A stretch of 64,000 nucleotides of DNA, taken from contig CAAELE010000007.1 in assembly GCA_900756765.1 (NCBI GenBank), positions 62,001 to 126,000 of the forward strand, written 5' to 3'. Source of the DNA: an uncultured Collinsella sp. GTDB lineage: Bacteria > Actinomycetota > Coriobacteriia > Coriobacteriales > Coriobacteriaceae. Every line of letters begins with the position of its first letter. Position 1 is the stretch's first letter. The position numbers and the translations under genes were made by a program. Under the pieces are notes generated by a model that saw only the letters and a list, made by a program, of their open reading frames with translations, was not told the DNA's origin and searched no databases. Positions 34,392 to 44,220 of this stretch are shown here, in pieces.

Positions 34392-35120
34392 ATGAGGAGC
34401 CCGAGCGGAACTCAAGTAGACGGGAACAACGTGCAATCAATCGAACCTCTAAAAACCACGGACGGTCTGGGCGAAGGCAAAGGCGGCATTTGGAAGAAGT
34501 GGCCTTGGAAAGACCTAGATCACTATGAATTAATGTCTGATCTTATTCTTAAAGCTAACTACAGCATTCAGGACTTCAATGCTGTCATCAAAGACGGATT
34601 TTCTCCCAGCATTAAGGACACTGTATTTCTGGTAGCAATTGCCACCTGGATCAAAGATGCATACTGGCAGATTAATTACGCCTGCTTGAAAGAAGTAATT
34701 AGAACCAAATTCGAGTTCTCAAGACAGAATGAGCTCACAGAGTCGCGTAATTATCTTGAGGCGGTTCGCTCAATCGTAATTGCACACCCCTTAAATTCGA
34801 CGAGGCATGAAGAATACGGCTTTGGTCCAGAAGGACGAATTTGTATTGATATGCGACGGAAAAGCCTTCTCGACTCATATCCGGGCAGAGTGATCTATCG
34901 CATCACACCAAAAGGATTCGAAGAAACCGACAGTGTCGAGGACAACGAAATTGCACTAATGACCTGCCGCCGTACTCAAACAGAAAAAGGCAAGCTTCAT
35001 TTTGAAAGATGTTGCCTGGATATGTGCGATATCCGCAACTCAGCCCAAGTCTATATTGACGCCTTATACGAACTCGATCGATATCTCGGCCGACTAAAAA
35101 AGGAAAACTTCGAAAAATGA
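34392..35120 (+). CDS. unknown island protein with a HEPN-like R-x5-H motif
   Basis: 242 aa from ATG 34392; an upstream ATG at 34335 is possible, neither with a clear ribosome site. I do not recognise the family. The middle is alpha-helical (WIKDAYWQINYACLKEVIRTKFEF), followed by LEAVRSIVIAHPLNSTRHEEYGFG, where RSIVIAH fits the HEPN R-x(4-6)-H pattern; a C-terminal helix has many charged residues. It is divergent from the Abi gene and convergent with the next gene. A defence or toxin role is inferred only from the motif and neighbours. Confidence 0.55.
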   Translation: MRSPSGTQVDGNNVQSIEPLKTTDGLGEGKGGIWKKWPWKDLDHYELMSDLILKANYSIQDFNAVIKDGFSPSIKDTVFLVAIATWIKDAYWQINYACLKEVIRTKFEFSRQNELTESRNYLEAVRSIVIAHPLNSTRHEEYGFGPEGRICIDMRRKSLLDSYPGRVIYRITPKGFEETDSVEDNEIALMTCRRTQTEKGKLHFERCCLDMCDIRNSAQVYIDALYELDRYLGRLKKENFEK

Positions 35121-35132
35121 GTGCGATCTTCT

Positions 35133-36071
35133 CTAGCGAATTGATCTACGCTCGGCCGTAACTGCATTTTGAACATCCTTTAGATGCTTCTGCGCCTTTC
35201 GGCGTATATCTTTTAATTCCTTAACTGGATCAACGTCAACCTCATTAAAAACATGGGTTATATCACCGTCACGATATGCAACAAAGGAAAAGCCGCCTAA
35301 CTTGCCGACTGCTTTGCCGTGCTGCGATAGCAATTTCTTCATATCTCTGCGAGCGGCACGTATTCTAGGCTCAGCACAATCCAGAAAATGGCAGAATAAT
35401 TTAAGTACAAGCTCCTGGTACTTCATGTTTGTATACCTGAAGCAAAGGTACGGGCAGCCGGACGAATCACGTTCTTTCATTATCGAAATTGACTTGCTTA
35501 AAAAAGCGCGCAGCTTTGGCGAGGTATTGTAGTCGCGCATATCGGCAATTTGGTCAAGATCAAATCGGACCCTAATCAAACCGTTTTCCCTAACAAGCGA
35601 AACAACGGTTTGACCATGCTGAACGGGATTTCGTATCTCATACATAAAAACATAGAGGCCACCTCGGTCATACCAAGTAGAAGGCAACTTCCAATAGTTT
35701 TTATATAGTTCTTTTACAGAACCTCGGTCATAATCCCGCATGACCGCTTGCATTCTATCGACAAGACCACGGGCTGCGGATACATAATTACCAAAGGCGG
35801 CGTTAACAACAGTCCTTTCGCCAAAACCACCGCTGGTAAAACCGTCGGGCAAGAAGTCAAACCGATCGCACGGAACCAGGCGCCGCAGTTCACCGTAGTT
35901 CCATCGAAACTGTTCATACAGTTGGTTAACCTCCCAAAGTGACCGCACAACACCGTCATACTCTTTCACTTTGGTTGCAGAATCGCCCTCGAGATATTCA
36001 ATCTTTGAAAGCGCTTCCTGGGCTTCGTCGCTCACCGATTGAAGCGGCAAAACATGAAATAAATCTGCCAA
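35133..36071 (-). CDS. unknown island protein with a HEPN-like RNxxxH motif
   Basis: About 312 aa. I cannot name the family. YVFMYEIRNPVQHGQTVVSLV contains R-N-P-V-Q-H, a good HEPN active-site pattern, and the region around it is predicted helical. The C-terminus is Lys/Arg/Asp-rich (ELKDIRRKAQKHLKDVQ). The start is uncertain: TTG 36071 has AAGGGGG 6 nt upstream, while the frame opens further back with TTG 36146, which has no ribosome site. Its 3' end is 12 bp from the 3' end of the preceding plus-strand gene. Confidence 0.55.
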   Translation of the reverse strand: MADLFHVLPLQSVSDEAQEALSKIEYLEGDSATKVKEYDGVVRSLWEVNQLYEQFRWNYGELRRLVPCDRFDFLPDGFTSGGFGERTVVNAAFGNYVSAARGLVDRMQAVMRDYDRGSVKELYKNYWKLPSTWYDRGGLYVFMYEIRNPVQHGQTVVSLVRENGLIRVRFDLDQIADMRDYNTSPKLRAFLSKSISIMKERDSSGCPYLCFRYTNMKYQELVLKLFCHFLDCAEPRIRAARRDMKKLLSQHGKAVGKLGGFSFVAYRDGDITHVFNEVDVDPVKELKDIRRKAQKHLKDVQNAVTAERRSIR

Positions 36072-36140
36072 AGTAATCCCCCTTGAATCCCGGATGTATG
36101 AATCGGCCCGAAGCAACACCGCCCATGAAAGGACGTCTAG

Positions 36141-36323
36141 CGTCAAAACGGCAACATCGCATGTCTACTCAAGTTCGAACCCAGAGAGGCATACATCGAC
36201 GACCTAATAAACGGGCATTTCTACATCTATGCTGCCAACTACTATCATGGTCTGCTTGGCGAACAGGGCAATCCGTTCGAGGCCTCCATGGCTCCTAGGG
36301 TGTGCCCCATCAGGATCCCCTGA
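36141..36323 (+). pseudogene. orphan 5'-type gene fragment
   Basis: A 60-codon frame without an ATG start reads LLKFEPREAYIDDLINGHFY then IYAANYYHGLLGEQGNPFEA and stops at 36323. The composition looks like the N-terminal part of a real protein (aromatic-rich, amphipathic), resembling the start of island proteins of the '[F/Y]-KF...YI-DLLNGxFY' type, but I cannot name the family. It overlaps the unsupported 5' extension of the minus-strand gene. From 36324 to 36514 I see nothing. Confidence 0.4.
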
Positions 36324-36514
36324 TACACTGGCCCGCCAACTAAATGCACGTAAAACCTCAACCGAATTGTAAGCTCAAAAAGAAACCCCGTGCACTAAAG
36401 CAACAGTTACCTTTGTGCGATCACCCTGGAGCAGATGCAGCAATGACCTCGCCAGCGACAACAGCCAGTTATAATTTCAAAATACCTGGCCTATTTAAAT
36501 CGCGCTGTGCCCCC

Positions 36515-37336
36515 CTATCGTAAAGCTAATAGTTCATGGCCATGCCTGTTGGGACGATAGCCGCAAAACGAGTACAACTCCGATTCGCACTCAGTTCCTG
36601 GACAGACAAGCTCATCTTCAAAAAACAGATGATTAAGACAAACAGGGTTCTTGGAATGTTCAAGACACAGGTAACGTCCAGCTTTACTGGAATAATGCCA
36701 GCGCCCAAAGTCGACAATCATTGATTTAAGCGCGTTGGCGGAGCGCCTTCCAAAATATACCCCTCGAATTGCCAAATTTCCATGTGCGGCATCCGGAGTC
36801 ATTCTTAAATTAAGCCCTCTGCCACCGCCCACAGGACTATAAGCAACACAGAGTTCGTATGAATAAAACTCATCAACAATTGCATTGCTCAATTGATAGG
36901 TAGTCTCACCGAGAACTTCAAAGGGGCGAGAAAACTCTTGATGCAAATAATCATGCAGCAGGCAGTATTGTCCGAATGCAGTCGGGCTTTGCCCAAACAG
37001 TCTACGCACTTCGGAAGGAATATAAACACCAATACCAATAGCTTTAATAGGTCTAGCGACCTCATACGCTATCAAAGCAAATTGGTCACCAACGTTCACC
37101 CTGGCTTCGTCAAGCGTAGTGACTGGGTCACCGCAATTGACATATAAATAGCTCTCACCGGGTTTGTTTAATCGCCCAAAATTGGTCACGCAATTATTCG
37201 GTGGCTCCCACAGTTGACTCTGGTCAATAAACTGAGCTCCATAATCGAGAGAAGAAGAGACACTTCGCGCGCGAAAAACAGTCGCCCCCTTAGGTAGACT
37301 AACGTATTCAGGAAACTGTACCTTTTTGCACAACAA
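36515..37336 (-). CDS. RES-domain protein, probably 5'-truncated
   Basis: About 273 aa. TVFRAR, WEPPNNCVTNFGRLNKPGES, LYVNC..TTLDEARVNVGD follow the RES domain (named after its Arg, Glu, Ser), which in RES-Xre toxin-antitoxin systems degrades NAD. The C-terminal ~110 residues, with a Cys/His-containing CLEHSKNPVCLNHLFFEDELVCPG, extend beyond the usual RES length. No ATG or GTG start with a ribosome site exists: the first possible TTG codons (37336, 37333) lie in the T-run of a terminator. I see no adjacent Xre-type antitoxin gene. A remnant is likely. Confidence 0.55.
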   Translation of the reverse strand: MLCKKVQFPEYVSLPKGATVFRARSVSSSLDYGAQFIDQSQLWEPPNNCVTNFGRLNKPGESYLYVNCGDPVTTLDEARVNVGDQFALIAYEVARPIKAIGIGVYIPSEVRRLFGQSPTAFGQYCLLHDYLHQEFSRPFEVLGETTYQLSNAIVDEFYSYELCVAYSPVGGGRGLNLRMTPDAAHGNLAIRGVYFGRRSANALKSMIVDFGRWHYSSKAGRYLCLEHSKNPVCLNHLFFEDELVCPGTECESELYSFCGYRPNRHGHELLALR

Positions 37337-37362
37337 AAAAGCCGCTCTAACCAGCGGCTTTT
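37337..37362. terminator. bidirectional terminator
   Basis: AAAAGCCGCT (37337-37346) and AGCGGCTTTT (37353-37362), with T-runs on both strands. It lies between the thrS terminator and the RES gene. Confidence 0.75.
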
Positions 37363-37376
37363 CTTCTATAGACAAC

Positions 37377-37411
37377 AAAAAAGGCGACCGCTCGCGAGGA
37401 CGATCGCCTTT
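37377..37411 (-). terminator. Rho-independent terminator of thrS
   Basis: AAAGGCGA (37380-37387) pairs with TCGCCTTT (37404-37411); the minus strand continues TTTTTTGTTG. It starts 23 nt after the thrS stop. Confidence 0.85.
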
Positions 37412-37433
37412 GTTAATTCTTGTATTGTTTGTG

Positions 37434-39197
<1,764 letters not shown>

Positions 39198-39267
39198 GGG
39201 TATGTTTTCTCCTCTCGGATGCCTGATGCAAGTGCGTGCGATGCGCTCGGCGTTTTTGACTTGCATC

Positions 39268-39295
39268 ATTATAGGCAGGTTGCCTTGGTATACAA
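39268..39295 (-). promoter_or_regulatory. promoter of thrS
   Basis: On the minus strand TTGTAT (39290-39295) and a perfect TATAAT (39268-39273) are spaced by 16 bp, giving a leader of about 65 nt. No T-box antiterminator elements are visible in it. Confidence 0.7.
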
Positions 39296-39296
39296 G

Positions 39297-39327
39297 CGCC
39301 CGCCGCACCTTAATGGCACGGCGGGCG
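39297..39327. terminator. GC-rich hairpin between the zinc-ribbon gene and thrS
   Basis: CGCCCGCCG (39297-39305) pairs with CGGCGGGCG (39319-39327). A short T-run (ATTTTC) follows only on the plus strand. On the minus strand it would separate the upstream gene from the thrS promoter. Confidence 0.5.
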
Positions 39328-39435
39328 ATTTTCTACGCATGCTTCATCGTGTGGGGGCGGGGCTGCGGGGTGCGCGTGCGGCTTGCGCGTGACGCGCGGT
39401 GCCCGTGGCTTGCAGCCGGCCCGGCGATGGATGCG

Positions 39436-39867
39436 TTACTGGATGCGAGTTCGGCAGTAGGGGCAGACCTTCCAGTGCGCATCGAGCGGGCGATGGCAGC
39501 TGGGGCACACGTTACGAACCTGGGTGTCGCACACCGGGCAGACGACAAAGTCCTTCTCGATGGGCGCGCCGCACTGCGGGCAGGTGCCGTACTGGGCAAG
39601 CTGGCGCTCGCGCAGGGCCATGTCCAGCTCCTGCTCCTCGCGGTCGGACGCGTAGGAGTGCGGGCGCAGGACCAGGTAGGCGATGAGGCCCACAAACGGG
39701 ATGAGGGCGATGATGCCCCATGCCACGTAGGCGCTGGCACCGCGGCGGCGAGCGTCGATGAACACATAGACGACCGACAGCACGTACAGGGCGATGATAA
39801 AGCCAACAAAGGCATAGATGACGCCCATAAGCTGCGGCGACATGAGCTCAGAGATGTACTTGGACAT
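39436..39867 (-). CDS. small membrane protein with a double zinc ribbon
   Basis: 143 aa. Two transmembrane helices (MGVIYAFVGFIIALYVLSVV and YVAWGIIALIPFVGLIAYLV) with the 'phospholipase D-nuclease N-terminal'-like spacing precede a short charged coiled coil (SDREEQELDMALRERQ) and two zinc ribbons (CPQCGAPIEKDFVVCPVC and CPSCHRPLDAHWKVCPYC). AAAGG lies upstream of ATG 39867. It is monocistronic. Function unknown. Confidence 0.78.
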   Translation of the reverse strand: MSKYISELMSPQLMGVIYAFVGFIIALYVLSVVYVFIDARRRGASAYVAWGIIALIPFVGLIAYLVLRPHSYASDREEQELDMALRERQLAQYGTCPQCGAPIEKDFVVCPVCDTQVRNVCPSCHRPLDAHWKVCPYCRTRIQ

Positions 39868-39967
39868 TGAGATGTACCTTTCGGAATATTTACAGTCCGG
39901 TCAAGTTTACCACGGGGTTTGTTTATATGGGACTACGGCTGGGTACGGGGCTTGCGCGGACACAAAC

Positions 39968-40506
39968 ATCTCAATCTATAACAGATACTCGGCAAATTAG
40001 GGTCTAGGTGTTACAGATCGAGACGCAGGGGTCCCTCCCCGACTTCAATCTCGATCTGTAACATCTTGACTCCAAAATCAGTCCTTACTGTTACAGATCA
40101 AGATGAACGGTGCGTCCCCCGTTAAATATCTCAATCTGTAACAACTAGGAGCCAGAAACCCTTCTATCTGTTACAGATCAAGACAAAAGAAACTGTCCAA
40201 TCTCAATATATCAATCTGTAACAACAACTCGGCAAAAACAGGTCTAACCGTTACAGATTTAGAAATTCGAAACCGACTGATAGGTTCATCTAAATCTGTA
40301 ACATCTAGACCCCAAAACGGTCCCCAGATGTTACAGATCGAGACAGAAGAATCTCTCCATGACTTTAAATCTCAATCTGTTACACATGGGACCGATTTTC
40401 TCCTCTTACTGTTACAAATCAAGACAAACGGAGGACCCGCCTGGCAAACGTCTCGATCTGTAACATCTGGAACCCAGTTCTTCTGCTTACTGTTACAGAA
40501 CGAGAC
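39968..40506. repeat. array of fourteen 15-bp arms alternating in orientation, 80-bp period, unique spacers
   Basis: Forward arms (consensus GTTACAGATCRAGAC) start at 40010, 40090, 40170, 40250, 40330, 40411 and 40492. Reverse arms (GTCTYGATCTGTAAC) start at 39968, 40048, 40128, 40208, 40288, 40369 and 40450. Reverse-to-forward gaps are always 27 bp, forward-to-reverse gaps 23 bp (24 in the last two). The gap sequences differ between units but several are themselves imperfect palindromes, so each neighbouring pair can fold as a hairpin. The ends decay (39968 arm: TATAAC; 40492 arm: CAGAACG). It fills most of the 808-bp gap between a zinc-ribbon gene and the glp-like operon. Confidence 0.9.
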
Positions 40507-40630
40507 AAACCTCTGACACCAGGGACGGCAGACGAGGTCACCGATGGTCCTGAGTCTCCCCTCGCCTGCCGTTGGCGGATGCAGCGGGGCTGTTCGCCGC
40601 ATTGCCGCTGCGCTGGGGGCGTGCAGACCG

Positions 40631-40658
40631 TAGGATAGTCCTATTGACAGCCTGTCAA
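40631..40658. promoter_or_regulatory. two adjacent palindromes before the glp-like operon
   Basis: TAGGA-TAG-TCCTA (40631-40643) is directly followed by TTGACAG-C-CTGTCAA (40644-40658), 17 bp before the GTG start. The second includes a -35-like TTGACA. They could be operator sites. Between 40507 and 40630 I see nothing else. Confidence 0.5.
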
Positions 40659-40675
40659 CTCGTCTGGGAGGCACT

Positions 40676-42133
40676 GTGACGGAAACGTTTGATATCGCGA
40701 TTGTGGGCGCGGGCATCACCGGGTGCGCCATCGCGCGACAGCTCGCGCGCTATGACCTGTCCATTTGCGTGGTCGAAGCGGCCAACGGCATCGCGCTGGG
40801 CGCCTCGAAGGCCAACGGCGGCCTGGTGCACGCCGGCTACGATCCGGCACCGGGCACCGTAAAGGCGCAGGTCAACGCCCGTGGCTGCGAGCTGTATGGT
40901 ACTTGGGCCCAAGAGCTGGGTTTTTTGTTTTGCCGAACCGGCTCGATGGTGCTGGGCTTCAACGACGAAGACTGCGCGCACCTGGAGAAGCTGCGCCAGA
41001 ATGGCCTGGCCAACGACGTGCCCGAGCTGGCGATCATTGGCCCCGAGCGCATCCACGAGCTGGAGCCGCGCGCGAGTGCCCAGGCCTCGTGCGCGCTGTG
41101 GTGCCCCTCGACCGGTTACGTTGACCCATTTGAAGTGGCCATCGCCGCGCTGGAGAACGCCGTTGCCAACGGCGTGACGTTTATGCGCTCCGCACCGGTG
41201 GAGGCCATTGAAGTTGCCGGCTCGGATGACGGAGCCGCACGCTTTACGCTGGCAACGCCTGCCGGCGATGTGCGCTGCCGTTACCTGATCAACGCCGCAG
41301 GCAACGGAGCCGCGGACATCTCGCACATGGCCGGCGCCGAGGAGTTTCAGATGGTCTGGCGTCAGGGCAATATTGTGGTACTGGACAAGGAACCACGCGC
41401 GCTCATGCCGCTCTATCCCGTTCCCACGCCGGTGTCCAAAGGCGTTATCGTCACAGGTACCGTGCACGGCAACACCGTGATCACCGCGACCGCTGCCGTG
41501 CGCGAGCCGGGCGACACGCAGACCTATGCAAGCGATGTGAACGCGCTGCTGACGGGCGCGCGCAAGCTGGTGCCCGATCTGGATACGCGTCGCGTGGTGC
41601 GCGCGTTTGCCGGCGGACGCCCGGTCATTAAGGGAACGAACGACTTCTTTATTGGGCAGTCGACCGTGGTGCCGGGGCTGTTCCAGGCGGCAGGCATTCA
41701 GTCGCCGGGCGTGGCGAGCGCGCCGGCCATTGCCGAGCGCATGGAGCAGGTACTGCGCAATGCCGGCGTGGTCCTGCGCGAACGCGGCGACTGGGATCCC
41801 ATCCGCCGCGCGCCGGACGACTTTGACCGCGCGCCGCTTGCGCGCAAGGAAGAGCTCATTGAGTCCAATCCCGCGTGGGGGCAGATTGTCTGCCGCTGCG
41901 AGACGGTGCCCGAGGCCGAGATCGTGGCCGCGATTCAGCGCCGCCCGGGCGCGGTTTCGGTCGAGGGCGTCAAGCGCCGCTGCCGCGCCGGCATGGGTCG
42001 GTGCCAGAGCGGATTTTGTCAGAGCCGCGTGATGGCAATCCTAGCGCGCGAGCTGGGCTGCGAGCCCAGCGAAGTGCTGTTGGAAGATGCCGGATCTTGG
42101 CTGGTCGAGGGACCGCTGAAGGGGGTGCGTTAG
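40676..42133 (+). CDS. FAD-dependent oxidoreductase, GlpA / L-2-hydroxyglutarate-oxidase-like, with a [2Fe-2S] domain
   Basis: 485 aa. The N-terminal FAD motif is IAIVGAGITGCAIARQLARY; the DAO-type fold continues with GASKANGGLVHAGYD and CPSTGYVDPFEVA. A C-terminal BFD-like [2Fe-2S] domain has CRCETVPEAEIV..RRCRAGMGRCQSGFC. Together with the two following genes this forms the conserved oxidoreductase triad related to anaerobic glycerol-3-phosphate dehydrogenase (GlpA, GlpB and a DUF1667 protein in many anaerobes). The start is GTG 40676 with GGGAGG 5 nt upstream. The substrate is probably glycerol 3-phosphate, but that is inferred. Confidence 0.85.
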   Translation: MTETFDIAIVGAGITGCAIARQLARYDLSICVVEAANGIALGASKANGGLVHAGYDPAPGTVKAQVNARGCELYGTWAQELGFLFCRTGSMVLGFNDEDCAHLEKLRQNGLANDVPELAIIGPERIHELEPRASAQASCALWCPSTGYVDPFEVAIAALENAVANGVTFMRSAPVEAIEVAGSDDGAARFTLATPAGDVRCRYLINAAGNGAADISHMAGAEEFQMVWRQGNIVVLDKEPRALMPLYPVPTPVSKGVIVTGTVHGNTVITATAAVREPGDTQTYASDVNALLTGARKLVPDLDTRRVVRAFAGGRPVIKGTNDFFIGQSTVVPGLFQAAGIQSPGVASAPAIAERMEQVLRNAGVVLRERGDWDPIRRAPDDFDRAPLARKEELIESNPAWGQIVCRCETVPEAEIVAAIQRRPGAVSVEGVKRRCRAGMGRCQSGFCQSRVMAILARELGCEPSEVLLEDAGSWLVEGPLKGVR

Positions 42134-42134
42134 G

Positions 42135-43502
42135 ATGGCGACGCTTGATATGCGCGACGGACGCGCAGAGGCAGGAGCCACGGAGGCCGTGGCAACGCAG
42201 GCCTTCGACGTGGTCGTTATCGGCGGCGGACCTGCTGGCATGGCGGCTGCGCTTGCCGCACATAAGGCCGGCGCCCACGTGGCCATCGTGGAGCGCGAGC
42301 AGCATCTGGGCGGAATCCTCCGCCAGTGCATCCACCCCGGTTTTGGCCTTTCACACTTTAAACAGGAGCTCACCGGTCCAGAGTATGCGCAGCGCTTTAT
42401 CGACCAGGTGCGCGCGACCAACATTGCGCTGCTCTTGAACAGCATGGTGCTTGGGATCGATTCGGGCGAGTCCACGGAAGTCGCCGCACTCCACACCGTC
42501 ACGCTCATGAGCCCCACCGGCATGTTGCAGCTCACCGGGCGCGCGGTCGTCCTTGCCATGGGTTGCCGCGAGCGCACCCGCAGCGAGATCAAGATTCCCG
42601 GCAGCCGACCCGCCGGCGTGTTTACGGCGGGCTTAGCGCAGCGATACATCAATATCGAAAACCTAAAGCCCGGCTCGCGTGCCGTCATTTTGGGCTCGGG
42701 TGACATCGGGCTGATCATGGCACGCCGCTGCACGCTCGAGGGGATTTCCGTCGAGGGCGTGTACGAGCTCATGCCGTACGCCAACGGCCTGCGCCGCAAT
42801 GTGAAGAACTGCCTGGACGACTTTGGCATTCCGCTGCACTTGTCCACCACCGTCACGCGCGTGATCGGGCACGACCGCGCTGAGGCCGTCGAAGTGAGCC
42901 AGGTCGACGAGCGCCTGGCGCCTATTCCGGGGACCGAGCGCGTTGTTCCGTGCGACACGCTGCTGCTTTCGGTGGGTCTGATTCCCGAGAACGAGCTTTC
43001 GGTTGCCGCGGGCGTGGAGCTGGACCCACGTACGCGCGGAGCCGTGGTGGACCAGAGTCTGCAGACGGGCGTGCCGGGCATATTTGCCTGTGGCAACGTG
43101 CTGCACGTGCACGACCTGGCCGACAACGTGACGACCGAGTCCGAACGCGCCGGTGCGGCTGCGGCGGCGTATGCGTTGGGGAACGGAGCGAATGTAGAAA
43201 CCGGCCCTGCGGGCCCGGGCTGCCAACTCACGGTCTCCCCTGCCGGCATTGCGGGCTACGCATTGCCGGGGCGCATTACGGCTGTGGCACTCACCAAACT
43301 CAACTTCCGCGTGCGCCGACCGGTCGACGCCGCCCGCGTGCGCATTCTGGCAGGCGACGAAGAACTATTCGCTGGCAAGGTCCGCCCGTTCAAACCGAGC
43401 GTTATGGAAAGCTTCCCGCTGCCGGCAAAGGTGATTCAGCGCGTACTCGACCTGGGTGTTAGCGAGATTGTCCTGTCCGTCGACCCCGTTGAGGAGGCGT
43501 AA
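42135..43502 (+). CDS. NAD(P)/FAD-dependent oxidoreductase of the GlpA-like triad
   Basis: 455 aa. Two Rossmann folds are visible: FDVVVIGGGPAGMAAALAAH (FAD) and RAVILGSGDIGLIMARRC (NAD(P)). IFACGNVLHVHDLADNV near residue 315 is the FAD-closing motif. It belongs to the pyridine-nucleotide-disulphide-oxidoreductase-like family without a CxxxxC redox pair. It begins 2 nt after the previous stop and overlaps no other gene. It likely passes electrons between NAD(P) and the FAD protein encoded before it. Confidence 0.85.
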   Translation: MATLDMRDGRAEAGATEAVATQAFDVVVIGGGPAGMAAALAAHKAGAHVAIVEREQHLGGILRQCIHPGFGLSHFKQELTGPEYAQRFIDQVRATNIALLLNSMVLGIDSGESTEVAALHTVTLMSPTGMLQLTGRAVVLAMGCRERTRSEIKIPGSRPAGVFTAGLAQRYINIENLKPGSRAVILGSGDIGLIMARRCTLEGISVEGVYELMPYANGLRRNVKNCLDDFGIPLHLSTTVTRVIGHDRAEAVEVSQVDERLAPIPGTERVVPCDTLLLSVGLIPENELSVAAGVELDPRTRGAVVDQSLQTGVPGIFACGNVLHVHDLADNVTTESERAGAAAAAYALGNGANVETGPAGPGCQLTVSPAGIAGYALPGRITAVALTKLNFRVRRPVDAARVRILAGDEELFAGKVRPFKPSVMESFPLPAKVIQRVLDLGVSEIVLSVDPVEEA

Positions 43503-43506
43503 GGCC

Positions 43507-43905
43507 ATGAGCATAAACGCGATCGAAACGCTGCAGTTCAACTGCACCACCTGCCCATCGGAATGCCTCCTGACCGTAGAGGTAGAACGTGACGCAGACG
43601 GCGCCGTGGTAGAGGTGCGCTCCGTGACCGGCAACAGCTGCCCCCGCGGCGATACGTTCGCGCATCAGGAACTCACCTGCCCCATGCGCGTACTCACTAC
43701 CACCGTGGCCGTATCCGGCGGCGACGAGGCGCTGTTGCCCGTGCGCACGGCCGAAGCCATCCCGCTGGAACTCCACGCCCAGGCCATGGACCTCATCCGC
43801 GGTCTGGTCGTCGAGGCCCCCATCCGCATGGGCGACGTCGTGCTGGAAGACCTCCTCGGCACGGGCATCAACCTCATCGCCAGCATGGACATCGACCCAA
43901 CCTAA
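43507..43905 (+). CDS. DUF1667 cysteine-rich protein
   Basis: 132 aa. Conserved cysteines occur in NCTTCPSECLLTVEVE, VTGNSCPRGDTFAHQELTCPMRVLTTTV, a DUF1667 signature (four or five Cys, likely metal or Fe-S binding). In many anaerobes this protein is encoded next to GlpA- and GlpB-like subunits, as here. The ATG at 43507 is 5 nt after the preceding stop, with GAGG further up. Its role is not known. Confidence 0.85.
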   Translation: MSINAIETLQFNCTTCPSECLLTVEVERDADGAVVEVRSVTGNSCPRGDTFAHQELTCPMRVLTTTVAVSGGDEALLPVRTAEAIPLELHAQAMDLIRGLVVEAPIRMGDVVLEDLLGTGINLIASMDIDPT

Positions 43906-43942
43906 GCAGCTCATTTGGGACGGGGCTCTTTTAGCTACCCTG
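43906..43942. repeat. GTAGCTA-bounded palindromic element, copy D
   Basis: GCAGCTCATTTGGGACGGGGCTCTTTTAGCTACCC directly follows the DUF1667 stop codon; it resembles copies A-C. The CTCTTTT run after the GGGGC stem makes it a plausible plus-strand terminator. Confidence 0.75.
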
Positions 43943-43965
43943 CCATCCACCCCGCCCCTCCTCAA

Positions 43966-44029
43966 TTGCGGTGAAATAGTTCCTGATTTCCGCCAAAACC
44001 CCGGCATCCAGGAACTATTCCACCGCAAC
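43966..44029. repeat. GTTGCGGTG palindrome, copy 1
   Basis: TTGCGGTGAAATAGTTCCTG and CAGGAACTATTCCACCGCAA form 20-bp arms around a ~24-bp centre. Copies 2 and 3 are at 45499-45565 and 60875-60941; arms are conserved, centres vary. Confidence 0.85.
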
Positions 44030-44084
44030 TTGCCTTGGGATCGGTATTTAGCTTGTGTCTACTTTAGTGCCATTTCAAAACTAT

Positions 44085-44220
44085 GCCGGATTACGGGGCT
44101 GATTCGGAAACCCCCATCCATACCGGCAATTTTCGATTTTTGATAAGCCGTCTACCTGCGGTTTTAATTTCGCGATTTTTCCCATGGTCATGTAATACAG
44201 GTCCAGCCCCGTAATCCGCC
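44085..44220. repeat. terminal-inverted-repeat element E4 (~136 bp)
   Basis: The left end GCCGGATTACGGGGCTG pairs with the right end CAGCCCCGTAATCCGCC (16 of 17). A central ACCTGCGGTTT (69 bp in) matches that of E1-E3 although the ends differ. The gap 43906-44386 holds copy D, the GTTGCGGTG palindrome and this element; no gene. Confidence 0.7.

Noticed and set aside
39198..39290. T-box leader before thrS (and before valS)
   Set aside because: The leader is too short and lacks the AGGGTGGnACCGCG-type T-box sequence; the valS leader holds only palindrome V2.
39968..40506. CRISPR array
   Set aside because: Arms alternate in orientation, are only 15 bp long, spacers are 23-27 bp, and no cas gene is nearby in the window.
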